Source: Henriciella litoralis
Lineage (GTDB): Bacteria; Pseudomonadota; Alphaproteobacteria; Caulobacterales; Hyphomonadaceae
DNA length: 64,000 bases
Direction of reading: 5' to 3'
Assembly: GCF_002088935.1 (NCBI RefSeq)
Contig: NZ_NCSS01000006.1
Span: 2,140,407-2,204,406, forward strand
Shown: positions 39,981 through 49,156 of the stretch, in pieces
Layout: each line of letters begins with the position of its first letter
How positions within the stretch are numbered: the first letter of the stretch is position 1
The notes under the pieces: generated by a model
What the model was told of the DNA's origin: nothing
The model's database searches: none
The model's input: only the letters and a program-made list of their open reading frames with translations
Program-made: the position numbers and the translations under genes

Positions 39981-41498
39981 ATGATGCCGAAACCACGCGC
40001 TGATATTGCCCCTAATTCAATCGAGTTTGAAACGCTCCCGCTGGTGAAGCCAACCGGCTTTCGCGAATATGATGCACGCTGGTGGTTTGGCGGGACGGGG
40101 CACGAAAAGGCGCCGGAGCTGAACCTGCTCGGCGTCGAGGCGCTCGGTCTTGGCATGGCAACGCTGTTTCATGAGCTGGGCGTGACGCCGAAAGTCGTCA
40201 CCGGCCATGATTTCCGGTCGATTTCGCTCGGTATCAAGAACGCGCTGAAGCTCGGCCTGGTCGCGGGTGGATGCGAAGTGCTCGACGTGGGCCTGGCGCT
40301 CTCGCCGATGGTCTACTGGTCACAGTTCGAGCTCGATGCCGATTGCTGCGCGATGGTGACGGCGAGCCACAATGAAAACGGCTGGACCGGCGTCAAGATG
40401 GGCGCGAACAAGCCGCTCACCTTCGGTCCGGAAGAAATGGGCCGTCTGAAAGAGATCGTTCTCAATGGTGATTTCCAGCCGCGCGCTGGTGGCGGCAGCT
40501 ACCGCGTCGATGACATGCGGGAAAAGTACATCGCATCCGTCTCCGAAGGCGTCAGCCTGAAGCGCAAGCTCCGCGTGATCGCGGCCTGCGGCAATGGCAC
40601 GGCCGGCGCGTTTGCGCCAGATGCGCTGCGGGCTATGGGCGCCGAGGTCATCGAGATGGACTGTAATCTCGACAACACCTTCCCGAAATACAATCCGAAC
40701 CCTGAAGACAGCGAGATGCTGCACGCCATGGCGAAGGCCGTAAAAGAGCACGGCGCTGATGTCGCGCTCGGTTTTGATGGCGACGGCGACCGCTGCGGCG
40801 TTGTTGATAATACGGGCGAGGAAATCTTCGCCGACAAGATCGGCCTGATGCTGGCCCGTGACCTCTCCAAGGTTCATCCTGGCGCGAATTTCGTCGTCGA
40901 TGTGAAATCGACCGGCCTCTACAAGACAGACCCCGTTCTGAAAGAGAACGGATCCACAGTCGACTATTACAAGACCGGCCATTCCTACATCAAACGCCGC
41001 ACGACCGACCTCGGCGCGCTGGCAGGCTTTGAGAAGTCCGGCCACTTCTTCTTCCGCCCACCGATCGGACTTGGCTATGATGATGGCCTCGTCGCAGCCG
41101 GCGCGATCCTGCAAATGCTCGACCGGAACCCCGGCAAGACAATGGCCGACCTCAAATCAGAGCTTGGCGTCGCCTATACCTCGCTGACCATGTCGCCCCA
41201 TTGCGATGATGAGCTGAAATATGACGTCGTCGACAAGATGGTCACCGAATATGAAGGCATGGCGGGCAAGGAAGTCCTCGGCCGTAAAGTTGTCGACGTA
41301 AACACCGTCAATGGCGCCCGCGTGACGCTGGATGATGGCTCCTGGGTGCTGGTGCGCGCCTCATCAAACAAGCCGGAACTGGTTGTGGTCGTCGAAAGCC
41401 TGCAGTCCGAAGACGATATGCGCGACCTCTTCCACAAGGAAGTCAAACCGCGCCTCGGCAAGCACGAACAGGTCGGCAAGTATAACCAGGAGATCTAG
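39981..41498 (+). CDS. Phosphomannomutase/phosphoglucomutase
   Basis: The 505-residue alpha-D-phosphohexomutase has FREYDARWWF, the phosphoserine loop TASHNENGW (S129), the metal loop DGDGDR and the sugar-binding GFEKSGHFFF. It interconverts hexose 1- and 6-phosphates and so can feed NDP-sugar synthesis; ugd and uxs follow within 3 kb. It resembles the bifunctional AlgC/ManB type; which sugar it prefers cannot be told. Confidence 0.9.
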   Translation: MMPKPRADIAPNSIEFETLPLVKPTGFREYDARWWFGGTGHEKAPELNLLGVEALGLGMATLFHELGVTPKVVTGHDFRSISLGIKNALKLGLVAGGCEVLDVGLALSPMVYWSQFELDADCCAMVTASHNENGWTGVKMGANKPLTFGPEEMGRLKEIVLNGDFQPRAGGGSYRVDDMREKYIASVSEGVSLKRKLRVIAACGNGTAGAFAPDALRAMGAEVIEMDCNLDNTFPKYNPNPEDSEMLHAMAKAVKEHGADVALGFDGDGDRCGVVDNTGEEIFADKIGLMLARDLSKVHPGANFVVDVKSTGLYKTDPVLKENGSTVDYYKTGHSYIKRRTTDLGALAGFEKSGHFFFRPPIGLGYDDGLVAAGAILQMLDRNPGKTMADLKSELGVAYTSLTMSPHCDDELKYDVVDKMVTEYEGMAGKEVLGRKVVDVNTVNGARVTLDDGSWVLVRASSNKPELVVVVESLQSEDDMRDLFHKEVKPRLGKHEQVGKYNQEI

Positions 41499-41563
41499 TG
41501 TTCGAAGTTGCCTTCTAACGGGAAATTCTCTACCTACGCGTGGTTCAATCAAGGGGGGTTAGC

Positions 41564-42259
41564 ATGCGTTTGTTCTGCATTTCAGGTTTGGCCATTCTAG
41601 CGAGCGCTTGCGTGTCTCCGCTCCCACCGGAAGATCAACGCCCGTCATTTGATTATGCGCCCGCAGGGCCTGTGATGGTGTCGGTCATCGAGGACAGGGT
41701 TCGCACCAAGGATGGCAAGCCGGACGATTTGATCGGTTATGCGCGCAGCTATGGCATTCCTAACCATTGGAAGCTGAACGTCTTTCGCCAGAAGGACATT
41801 CCGGAAGGTGCAGATCTCGGCGATTTTCTGGAACAGCGAATTGTTGAAGGCATGACCGACAGTGGTTGGTCCGCAATCGCCGTTGAAACTGATGAGCCGG
41901 TCGCAGACGCGGACGTAGATCAATTTCTATCGCCACAACAGGCTAGCCGGCTTCTGACCATAGTCATCAAGGACTGGCACACCGATGTTAATTTGAACTG
42001 GGTTGGCAAATTCCGTTTTGACCACGACGCCGAACTCGCCGTCCAGGGCCCGGATGGCACCATACTGAGCAAGTCATTCAAGGAAACCGAGTCTGTTCCT
42101 GGCGACGCAAATGACAGCTGGCCCAACGCAATCCTGCGAGCATTTTCAGCCCAAGTGCAAGAAATGCTGGACGATCCAGAGGTCGTATCGGCCTTGCACG
42201 CTGAAGACGGCAAAGGCGAAGAGGCCGCCGAAGCGGCTGGCGCTGTCGCATCAAGGTGA
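41564..42259 (+). CDS. Lipoprotein, hypothetical
   Basis: The 231-residue product has a lipoprotein signal (MRLFCISGLAILASAC) with lipobox ASAC. The rest contains a likely alpha/beta domain (VSVIEDRVRTKDGKPDDLIGY, WKLNVFRQKDIPEG, KDWHTDVNLNWVGKFRF) and an acidic C-terminal tail. I do not recognise the family. A strong AAGGGGGG ribosome-binding site precedes the ATG. It lies between two sugar-nucleotide genes but its role is not evident. Confidence 0.75.
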   Translation: MRLFCISGLAILASACVSPLPPEDQRPSFDYAPAGPVMVSVIEDRVRTKDGKPDDLIGYARSYGIPNHWKLNVFRQKDIPEGADLGDFLEQRIVEGMTDSGWSAIAVETDEPVADADVDQFLSPQQASRLLTIVIKDWHTDVNLNWVGKFRFDHDAELAVQGPDGTILSKSFKETESVPGDANDSWPNAILRAFSAQVQEMLDDPEVVSALHAEDGKGEEAAEAAGAVASR

Positions 42260-42339
42260 CGGAGGTTCTTGACCTTTCGGCCTAAAAAACGCACCCCTCG
42301 CAACTCTTCTATGGCGGTGAAAAATACAGGACGAAATCC

Positions 42340-43641
42340 ATGCGCGTAGCGATGATCGGGACAGGTTATGTGGGCCTGGTAAGCGGGGCGTGTTTCGCCG
42401 ATTTCGGGCATGTTGTGACATGCGTCGACAAGGATGCCTCCAAGATCGAGCGCCTGAAGAAGGGCGAGATTCCGATCTATGAGCCGGGCCTCGATGATCT
42501 CGTTGCGCAGAACGTTTCTGCTGGTCGGCTGAAATTCACCACCGAAGCAGCTGATGCAATTGCCGACGCCGATGCGGTCTTCATCGCAGTCGGCACCCCA
42601 TCGCGCCGCGGCGATGGCCACGCTGATCTCTCTTATGTCTATGCCGCCGCTGAAGAGATTGCTGGCCTTATGGACGGGTTTACCGTCATCGTGACAAAGT
42701 CGACAGTGCCTGTCGGTACGGGCGACGAGGTCGAGGCGATCATTCGCAAGGCTGCGCCTGATGGTGATTTTGCCGTTGTCTCAAACCCTGAATTCCTGCG
42801 CGAAGGCGCGGCCATCAAGGATTTCAAGATTCCTGACCGGGTTGTTGTCGGCACGGATGATGAACGCGCCCGCGAAGTGATGCGTGAGCTTTATCGCCCG
42901 CTTTTCCTCAATGAGACGCCGATCCTGTTTACGACACGGCGCACGTCTGAGCTGATCAAGTATGCGGCGAATGCGTTCCTGGCCGTGAAGATCACCTTCA
43001 TCAACGAGATGGCGGACCTCTGTGAGGCCGTTGGCGCAAATGTGCAGGAAGTTTCGCGCGGGATCGGGCTTGATGGCCGGATCGGCCGCAAGTTTCTCAA
43101 TGCAGGCCCCGGCTATGGCGGCTCGTGCTTTCCAAAAGACACGCTGGCGCTGACCAAGACCGCCAGTGACTACAACTCGCCTGTCCGCATCGTCGATACG
43201 GTGGTTGAGGTCAACGCGGCCCGCAAGAAGGCGATGGCGCAGAAAATCATCCGGGCGATGGGCGGCGACGTCAAAGGCAAGACGGTTGGCGTGCTGGGCC
43301 TCGCCTTCAAGCAGAATACCGATGATATGCGCGATGCCCCGAGCCTCGACATCCTGCCGGCACTGATCGAAGCCGGCGCAACTGTGCGGGCCTATGACCC
43401 GGAAAGCATGGATGAGGCGAAAAAGCTAATGGACGGCATCGACTATGCCGAGAATGCCTATGATGCCATCGACGGCGCCGATGCGATGGTGATCATCACG
43501 GAGTGGGACCAGTTCCGCGCGCTCGATATGGACCGGGTCAAGGCATCCCTGAAAACTGACACCGTCATTGACCTGCGAAATATCTATTCGCCCGAAGACA
43601 TGGCTAAACGCGGCTTTACCTATTTCTCCATTGGTCGGTAG
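42340..43641 (+). CDS. ugd: UDP-glucose 6-dehydrogenase
   Basis: The 433-residue enzyme oxidises UDP-glucose to UDP-glucuronate with NAD. It has the N-terminal Rossmann motif IGTGYVGLVSGACFA, the nucleotide-sugar loop KYAANAFLA and catalytic C263 in GPGYGGSCFPKD. Together with the next gene it forms a two-step path to UDP-xylose. Confidence 0.96.
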   Translation: MRVAMIGTGYVGLVSGACFADFGHVVTCVDKDASKIERLKKGEIPIYEPGLDDLVAQNVSAGRLKFTTEAADAIADADAVFIAVGTPSRRGDGHADLSYVYAAAEEIAGLMDGFTVIVTKSTVPVGTGDEVEAIIRKAAPDGDFAVVSNPEFLREGAAIKDFKIPDRVVVGTDDERAREVMRELYRPLFLNETPILFTTRRTSELIKYAANAFLAVKITFINEMADLCEAVGANVQEVSRGIGLDGRIGRKFLNAGPGYGGSCFPKDTLALTKTASDYNSPVRIVDTVVEVNAARKKAMAQKIIRAMGGDVKGKTVGVLGLAFKQNTDDMRDAPSLDILPALIEAGATVRAYDPESMDEAKKLMDGIDYAENAYDAIDGADAMVIITEWDQFRALDMDRVKASLKTDTVIDLRNIYSPEDMAKRGFTYFSIGR

Positions 43642-43696
43642 TCGGCACCGCGAGTTGACCCTTGTGTTTCATCTCGCGAATGCCGCATAAACCCAT

Positions 43697-44647
43697 ATGC
43701 ACCTAGCTCCTCGCATTCTGGTTACGGGCGGCGCCGGCTTTATCGGCTCTTTCCTCTGTGAACGCCTGCTCGATGACGGGGCGGAAGTCCTCTGCGTCGA
43801 CAATTTCTTCACGGGCACGCGCACCAATGTCGCCCATTTGATGAGCAATCCGCGCTTTGAGCTGATGCGTCATGATGTGACGGTGCCGCTCTTTGTCGAA
43901 GTAGATCAGATCTACAATCTTGCCTGCCCGGCAAGCCCGGTTCACTACCAGTTCGACCCGGTCCAGACGACCAAGACCAGTGTTCATGGCGCGATCAATG
44001 TGCTTGGGCTCGCCAAACGGACCAAAGCCCGCATTCTCCAGGCTTCGACCTCCGAGGTGTACGGCGATCCGGAAGTGCATCCTCAGCGCGAGGATTACTG
44101 GGGCAATGTGAACCCGATCGGCCCTCGGTCTTGCTATGATGAGGGCAAGCGCTGCGCCGAGACGCTGTTCTTTGACTATCACCGTCAGCACAGGACCGAG
44201 ATCAAGGTGGCGCGGATCTTCAATACTTACGGGCCTCGCATGCACCCCAATGACGGACGCGTGGTCTCGAATTTCATCATGCAGGCCCTGCGCGGTGAGG
44301 ACATCACGCTGTATGGCGACGGCCAGCAGACCCGCAGCTTCTGTTTTGTTGAGGATCTCGTTGAAGGCCTGATCCGGCTGATGAAAACGTCGGCAGACGT
44401 CACCGGCCCGATAAATCTCGGCAATCCGCGCGAGTTCACGATCAGGGAACTCGCCGAAATTGTGATCGAGCTGACGGGCGCCTCATCAAAGCTGGTTCAC
44501 AAACCCTTGCCACAAGATGATCCGCGTCAGCGCCAGCCCGATATCACCAGAGCGCACGAAACCCTGGGCTGGGAACCAACCATCGCCCTGCGTGACGGCC
44601 TTGCCAGAACAATTGCTTACTTTCGCGCATTGCATGAAGCCGCCTAG
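43697..44647 (+). CDS. uxs: UDP-glucuronate decarboxylase (UDP-xylose synthase)
   Basis: The 316-residue extended SDR has the NAD motif [11 protein letters not shown] and catalytic Y147 and K151 in SCYDEGKR. The stretches [19 protein letters not shown] and [21 protein letters not shown] are those of UDP-xylose synthases rather than epimerases or dTDP-glucose dehydratases. It directly follows ugd, which supplies the substrate. Confidence 0.93.
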   Translation: MHLAPRILVTGGAGFIGSFLCERLLDDGAEVLCVDNFFTGTRTNVAHLMSNPRFELMRHDVTVPLFVEVDQIYNLACPASPVHYQFDPVQTTKTSVHGAINVLGLAKRTKARILQASTSEVYGDPEVHPQREDYWGNVNPIGPRSCYDEGKRCAETLFFDYHRQHRTEIKVARIFNTYGPRMHPNDGRVVSNFIMQALRGEDITLYGDGQQTRSFCFVEDLVEGLIRLMKTSADVTGPINLGNPREFTIRELAEIVIELTGASSKLVHKPLPQDDPRQRQPDITRAHETLGWEPTIALRDGLARTIAYFRALHEAA

Positions 44648-44701
44648 CGGCACAGCTGCATCACTGTTAAAGCGCGGCACAGATACTTTCAGGAGCCAGA
44701 C

Positions 44702-45352
44702 ATGAAATTCTTCGTCGACACGGCCGACACGGCAGAGATCAAGACGCTTGCCGAGACCGGACTGATAGATGGCGTCACGACCAATCCGTCGCTGATTGCC
44801 AAGTCCGGACGCAAATTTGCGGACGTCATTGCCGAAATCTGTGAGCTGACCGACGGCCATGTCAGCGCGGAAGTCGTGGCGACTGACTACGAAACCATGG
44901 TCAGTGAGGGCAAGAAGCTCCAGGCCATCGCGTCTAATGTCGCGGTCAAACTGCCGCTGACGATGGACGGGCTGCGGGCCTGCCGGGCCCTCACCGATGC
45001 AGGCACAGCCGTGAACGTCACGCTCTGCTTTTCGGCCAATCAGGCACTTCTCGCGGCAAAGGCGGGCGCGGCCTATATCTCACCCTTCATCGGTCGGCTG
45101 GACGATATCAATATCGATGGCATGGAGCTGATCGAGGATATCCGCACGATCTACGACAACTATCTGTTTGAGACAGAAATCCTCGCCGCATCGATCCGTA
45201 GCGCCAACCATGTCCGGCTGTCCGCGCTGGCAGGCGCTGACGTCGCAACGGTGCCACCGAACGTTCTTCGCGGCCTTGCCGATCACCCGCTGACGGACAA
45301 AGGCCTCGCAGCCTTTCTTGCCGACGCCAAAAAGGCCGGCATCGAAGTCTAG
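44702..45352 (+). CDS. Small transaldolase / fructose-6-phosphate aldolase family
   Basis: The 216-residue TIM-barrel protein begins [14 protein letters not shown], contains [14 protein letters not shown] and the Schiff-base lysine K83 in NVAVKLPLT. This is the short TalC/Fsa type. True transaldolase activity is more common in non-enteric bacteria; the sequence alone cannot separate the two. An SD (CAGGAG) precedes the ATG. Confidence 0.93.
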   Translation: MKFFVDTADTAEIKTLAETGLIDGVTTNPSLIAKSGRKFADVIAEICELTDGHVSAEVVATDYETMVSEGKKLQAIASNVAVKLPLTMDGLRACRALTDAGTAVNVTLCFSANQALLAAKAGAAYISPFIGRLDDINIDGMELIEDIRTIYDNYLFETEILAASIRSANHVRLSALAGADVATVPPNVLRGLADHPLTDKGLAAFLADAKKAGIEV

Positions 45353-45403
45353 ATCCAGGCTGCCCAATCAGACGTTTTTCCCGAACAAAGAAGTGAGACC
45401 AGA

Positions 45404-46402
45404 GTGACAGATACCCGTTATGACGTTGTTGGGCTTGGCAATGCCATCGTCGATATCATCGCGCCCGTCGAAGACCGTTTTCTTGAGGAACATGACATCC
45501 GCAAGAATGGCATGACGCTGATCGATGAGGCGCGGGCCGCAGAGCTGACAGAAGCGGCAAAGGATGCCCGCCAGCTGTCTGGTGGATCAGGCGCCAATAC
45601 AATTGTCGGGATCTCCAGCTTTGGCGGCACAGCGGCCTATATCGGCAAGGTCGCCGAAGACGAGCTTGGCACCGTCTTTCGCAGCGACATGAAGACGGTC
45701 GGCGTTCCTTTTGATACGCCAGCCCTGTCGAGCGGCCCGGCGACGGCACGCTGCATCATCTTCGTCACCCCGGATGGGGCCCGCAGCATGAACACCTATC
45801 TCGGCGCGTCTGTTCTGTTCTCGCCTGAGGACGTTCAGGAAGAGACCGTCCGCGCCGGCAAAATCCTCTATCTTGAGGGTTACCTCTTTGACCAGGAAGC
45901 GGCGAAAGCTGCCTTCGTACATGCCTCAGAAATCGCGACAGCCGCCGGCCGCAAGGTGGCGCTGACCCTGTCTGACAGCTTCTGCGTCGAGCGTCACCGC
46001 GACAGCTTCCTCCACCTTATCAAGAACCATGTCGATATTGTCTTCGCCAATGAGGACGAGGCCCTGTCGCTTTATGAGACGGAAGATTTCGATACGGCTG
46101 TGGCGCGCATGCAGGCCGATACGGCGCTGGCGGCAATCACACGGTCCGAGAAAGGCTCAGTCGTGATTGGCGACGGCGAAGCGATTACCGTGCCGGCCGA
46201 ACCTGTCAGCAAGGTCGTTGATACGACCGGGGCTGGCGACCAGTATGCCGCCGGATTCCTGTTCGGTATTTCGCATGACTTGCCTCTGGCAACCTCCGCG
46301 AAGCTTGGACACATGGCGGCGGCCGAGGTGATCTCCCATTACGGCCCACGCCCGGAGACGCCTTATGCAACGCTCGCCAAGGCTGCCGGCGTTTCAGGCT
46401 AA
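45404..46402 (+). CDS. PfkB-family kinase (adenosine kinase-like)
   Basis: The 332-residue ribokinase-fold protein has the pattern VVGLGNAIVDIIAPV, GGSGANTIVGISSFGG and the catalytic GAGDQYAAGF (D279). Length and the N-terminal pattern fit adenosine kinase-type members, though another nucleoside or sugar is possible. The GTG start lies 51 bases after the aldolase gene. Confidence 0.88.
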   Translation: MTDTRYDVVGLGNAIVDIIAPVEDRFLEEHDIRKNGMTLIDEARAAELTEAAKDARQLSGGSGANTIVGISSFGGTAAYIGKVAEDELGTVFRSDMKTVGVPFDTPALSSGPATARCIIFVTPDGARSMNTYLGASVLFSPEDVQEETVRAGKILYLEGYLFDQEAAKAAFVHASEIATAAGRKVALTLSDSFCVERHRDSFLHLIKNHVDIVFANEDEALSLYETEDFDTAVARMQADTALAAITRSEKGSVVIGDGEAITVPAEPVSKVVDTTGAGDQYAAGFLFGISHDLPLATSAKLGHMAAAEVISHYGPRPETPYATLAKAAGVSG

Positions 46403-46511
46403 CGCCCGATTGTGCCAACTCATGGTTGACGGGCTGTTATCCACTTTTTGGAAAGGATGTGGCGCTAGCACTGTATGAACAGGTTCGATCTGGCTGGTAT
46501 AAATAAATAGA

Positions 46512-47273
46512 ATGGCCTTACCTATGGGTGCCGCAGATAATCTGGAACGTGAGCTTCCTTATTTGCGCCGCTATGCGCGCGCAGTTACCGGAAATGGCGT
46601 CCAGGGCGACAAAATTGTAGAATCGATGCTTGTCTCCATGCTGGACAACATTCCGAGCGACTTCAGCCGTATCGCACTTTTCTCCAGTCTCGATGCCCGG
46701 TTCAGCATGATGAATACAGGCGAAGTGTCGAGCGAGATTGCCGCGCTGTCGACGGATGCGCGGCGCGCGCTGATGCTGACAGCGATGGAAGGTTTCCCGC
46801 TGAACGATGCCGCCAGTATCATGCGCAAGAATTCCGATGAGCTCCTGGAGCTCATCGCTGACGCTGAGAATGATCTGACTGAGTCTCTGGCGAGCAAGGT
46901 CTTCATCATCGAAGACGAACCACTTGTTGCCGCTCATATTGCCCAGATTGCACGGCAGGTCGGACACACTGTTATCGGCCAGGCGGTGACGCGGGAAGAA
47001 GCTGTGCGGGCCTGCGCAGAGCTGAGACCGGAACTTATCCTCGCAGATGTACAGCTTGCCGACGGCTCTTCCGGGGCCGATGCGGTGGCTTCAATTAAAG
47101 AGAATCTGGATGTGCCCGTCATCTTTATAACGGCGTTTCCGCAAAAACTTTTAACGGGGCGGCACGGCGAGCCAGCTTATCTGATTCCGAAGCCTTTTCG
47201 ACCGGACATGGTCAAGGCGGTCATGAGCCAGGCTTTGATCCAGCGCCGCGTTCGGCATTCAGCCAAAAAATAA
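46512..47273 (+). CDS. phyR: General stress response regulator PhyR
   Basis: The 253-residue protein has an N-terminal sigma-factor-like domain (LPYLRRYARAVTGNGVQGD) and a C-terminal receiver domain with phosphoacceptor D179 (LILADV), acidic pocket E134-D135, T207 and K227 (PKPF). The segment FITAFPQKLLTG is the characteristic PhyR signature. When phosphorylated, PhyR binds the anti-sigma factor NepR and frees sigma-EcfG. nepR, ecfG and a PhyR kinase are not seen in the window. Confidence 0.92.
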   Translation: MALPMGAADNLERELPYLRRYARAVTGNGVQGDKIVESMLVSMLDNIPSDFSRIALFSSLDARFSMMNTGEVSSEIAALSTDARRALMLTAMEGFPLNDAASIMRKNSDELLELIADAENDLTESLASKVFIIEDEPLVAAHIAQIARQVGHTVIGQAVTREEAVRACAELRPELILADVQLADGSSGADAVASIKENLDVPVIFITAFPQKLLTGRHGEPAYLIPKPFRPDMVKAVMSQALIQRRVRHSAKK

Positions 47274-47295
47274 CCGGCGCCAAAAAGCGCCGGTT
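47273..47295 (+). terminator. Hairpin after phyR, possible weak terminator
   Basis: ACCGGCGC and GCGCCGGT pair perfectly across a loop of CAAAAA immediately after the phyR stop. There is no U tract, so termination strength is uncertain. Confidence 0.5.
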
Positions 47296-47383
47296 GAGAG
47301 TTGGTGTCATGGAAGTTGGAGTAGTTATGCTTCACCTGTCCTATGCAGAGCTCCCCAAGACCGTTCCAAAATTTATTCAGGTT

Positions 47384-47992
47384 TTATTTTCCCGCTTCAT
47401 TGAGCGCCTCAACCGCATAATCGAGACGGTCATGGCCGAAGAATAGCGTTTCTCCGACGAAGAAGCTGGGAGCGCCGAACGCGCCCCTCTGGATCACTCC
47501 ATCTGTGTTGGTGCGTAGCTGGTCCTTGGTAGTTTCGTCTTCCATCGCCGCTTTGACCTGCGACCAGTCGAGGCCCGCATTGATACAAAGCGCTTCGACC
47601 TGGGCCTGATCCTCGGTGTCGAGCGGCTCGGGCGCGGCCCACATGGCGTGAAAGACCGCATCCATCAGCTTTTTCTGTTCACCTGGTTGATCATCCAGCG
47701 CGATGACTGCGCGCAGGAGCGGGCGGGTGTTAATCGCCGGAAATTTCGGATGCATGCGAAACTCAATGCCGTAGCGCTTGCAGCACCTCTGCAGATCGTC
47801 AGCCATATAGGCCCCTTTGGCCGGCACCAGACCGGGTGGACGATTGCCGGTGTTCTGCATGATCGCGCCGAGGAAGACGGGCGTGATCTTCAGCTCTGCA
47901 TCTGTCTGTTCGAGATAGTGGGGCAAGGCGTGCCAGGCGACATATGAGAACGGGCTTATGAAATCGAAGCAGAATTCGAGCGGTTTTGACAT
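47384..47992 (-). CDS. 2-hydroxychromene-2-carboxylate isomerase family protein (DsbA/GSTK fold)
   Basis: The 202-residue protein has FDFISPFSYVAWHALP at the N-terminus and GAFGAPSFFVGETLFFGHDRLD near the C-terminus, both typical of the kappa-class GST-like isomerases. Members act on aromatic breakdown intermediates with glutathione. It starts 30 bases after the SDR gene, and the pair is probably one transcript controlled by the divergent HxlR regulator. Confidence 0.9.
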   Translation of the reverse strand: MSKPLEFCFDFISPFSYVAWHALPHYLEQTDAELKITPVFLGAIMQNTGNRPPGLVPAKGAYMADDLQRCCKRYGIEFRMHPKFPAINTRPLLRAVIALDDQPGEQKKLMDAVFHAMWAAPEPLDTEDQAQVEALCINAGLDWSQVKAAMEDETTKDQLRTNTDGVIQRGAFGAPSFFVGETLFFGHDRLDYAVEALNEAGK

Positions 47993-48022
47993 GCGGCAGT
48001 TTCCAGTCAGGTCTGTAGTGTC

Positions 48023-48745
48023 TTAGAAGGTTTCCATCCAGGGGCGCAGGTCCAGCTCATGCGTCCAGGCGGAGCGCGGCTGTTGATGCAGCGTCCAGTA
48101 TGTCTCGGCGATGGCCTCAGGATCGAGAATGCCGTCAACATCCTTGAGCTTGTAACGCTCGGGGAAATTGTCACGGATGAAGGCGGTGTCGATCGCGCCA
48201 TCGATGATCGTGTGCGCGACATGGATACCGCGTGGGCCAAGCTCTCGCGCCATGGATTGCGCGAGGGCCCGAAGCGCGAACTTGGCGCCGGCAAAGGCCG
48301 AAAAGCCCGCACCGCCACGCAGGGACGCGGTTGCCCCGGTAAAAATAATTGTGCCGGCTTCGCGCGGGCTCATCACCCGAGCCGCTTCCCGACCTGCAAG
48401 AAAACCTGCAAAGGCCGCCATCTCCCAGACCTTGCGATAGACGCGCACCGTCATTTCCGTGATCGGGAAATTCACGTTTGCGCCAATATTGAAGACGACC
48501 ACGTCAACGGGGCCAATGTCGCGCTCGACCTCATCGAAGAGGGCGATCATTTCATCTTCAGAGCGCGCATCGCAGCCACGTCCAACCGCTTTGTATCCGT
48601 CAGCCTCAATAGTTTCGACGAGCGGCATGACCGCCTCGCGGGTGCGCCGCGTACACACTGCCGTCAAACCTTCACGTGCGAACCGGCGAGCAATTGCGCC
48701 CCCGGTTGCATCCCCTGCTCCGATAATAATCGCCGCTGATTTCAT
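48023..48745 (-). CDS. Short-chain dehydrogenase/reductase lacking the catalytic tyrosine
   Basis: The 240-residue Rossmann protein has S141 and K155 but F151 where classical SDRs have the catalytic Tyr (SAFAGAKFALRAL). The glycine motif is also incomplete (GAGDATGGAIA). This matches SDR subgroup c10, which is known to lack the Tyr, so it may bind cofactor without classical oxidoreductase chemistry. It precedes the GSTK-like isomerase and faces an HxlR regulator over 54 bases. Confidence 0.88.
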   Translation of the reverse strand: MKSAAIIIGAGDATGGAIARRFAREGLTAVCTRRTREAVMPLVETIEADGYKAVGRGCDARSEDEMIALFDEVERDIGPVDVVVFNIGANVNFPITEMTVRVYRKVWEMAAFAGFLAGREAARVMSPREAGTIIFTGATASLRGGAGFSAFAGAKFALRALAQSMARELGPRGIHVAHTIIDGAIDTAFIRDNFPERYKLKDVDGILDPEAIAETYWTLHQQPRSAWTHELDLRPWMETF

Positions 48746-48799
48746 GAATTACTCCATTCCATTTTGGAACTCTAGCAAATCAGTCTATACATTGTCATC

Positions 48800-49156
48800 A
48801 TGAAATGGACCGATCTTGACGAAAACTGGTGCCCGGTCGCGCGGACGCTTTCCCTTGTGGGGGATCGCTGGACGCTGCTGATCCTGCGCGACTGTTTCCT
48901 GGGTCGCTCAAAATTTGAAGAGTTTGCAGAAAGCACCGGCGCGACCCGCCACATCGTGGCAGGCCGGCTCAAGCGTCTGGTTGAAGCAGGGATTCTGGCG
49001 CGCGAGCTCTATAATGAGCGGCCGAAACGCTACAGATATGTCCTTACCGACAAGGGGAAGGAGCTCGGCCCGGCGCTCGCGACCTTCCGGGACTGGGGCA
49101 AGACCCACCTGCCCGTCCGGAGGATCGCTTCAAGCGCCGAGAGCGCTACAGGATAA
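48800..49156 (+). CDS. HxlR family transcriptional regulator
   Basis: The 118-residue winged-helix protein has the family lead [28 protein letters not shown] with conserved C11, and [15 protein letters not shown]. HxlR proteins commonly respond to aldehydes, quinones or redox stress and control divergent genes; here these are the SDR and isomerase. Its last 11 bases overlap the end of the convergent hslU. Confidence 0.9.
   Translation: MKWTDLDENWCPVARTLSLVGDRWTLLILRDCFLGRSKFEEFAESTGATRHIVAGRLKRLVEAGILARELYNERPKRYRYVLTDKGKELGPALATFRDWGKTHLPVRRIASSAESATG

Noticed and set aside
48752..48799. GGAAC in the SDR/HxlR intergenic region as a stress promoter
   Set aside because: After 17 bases the sequence is TACA, not CGTT.
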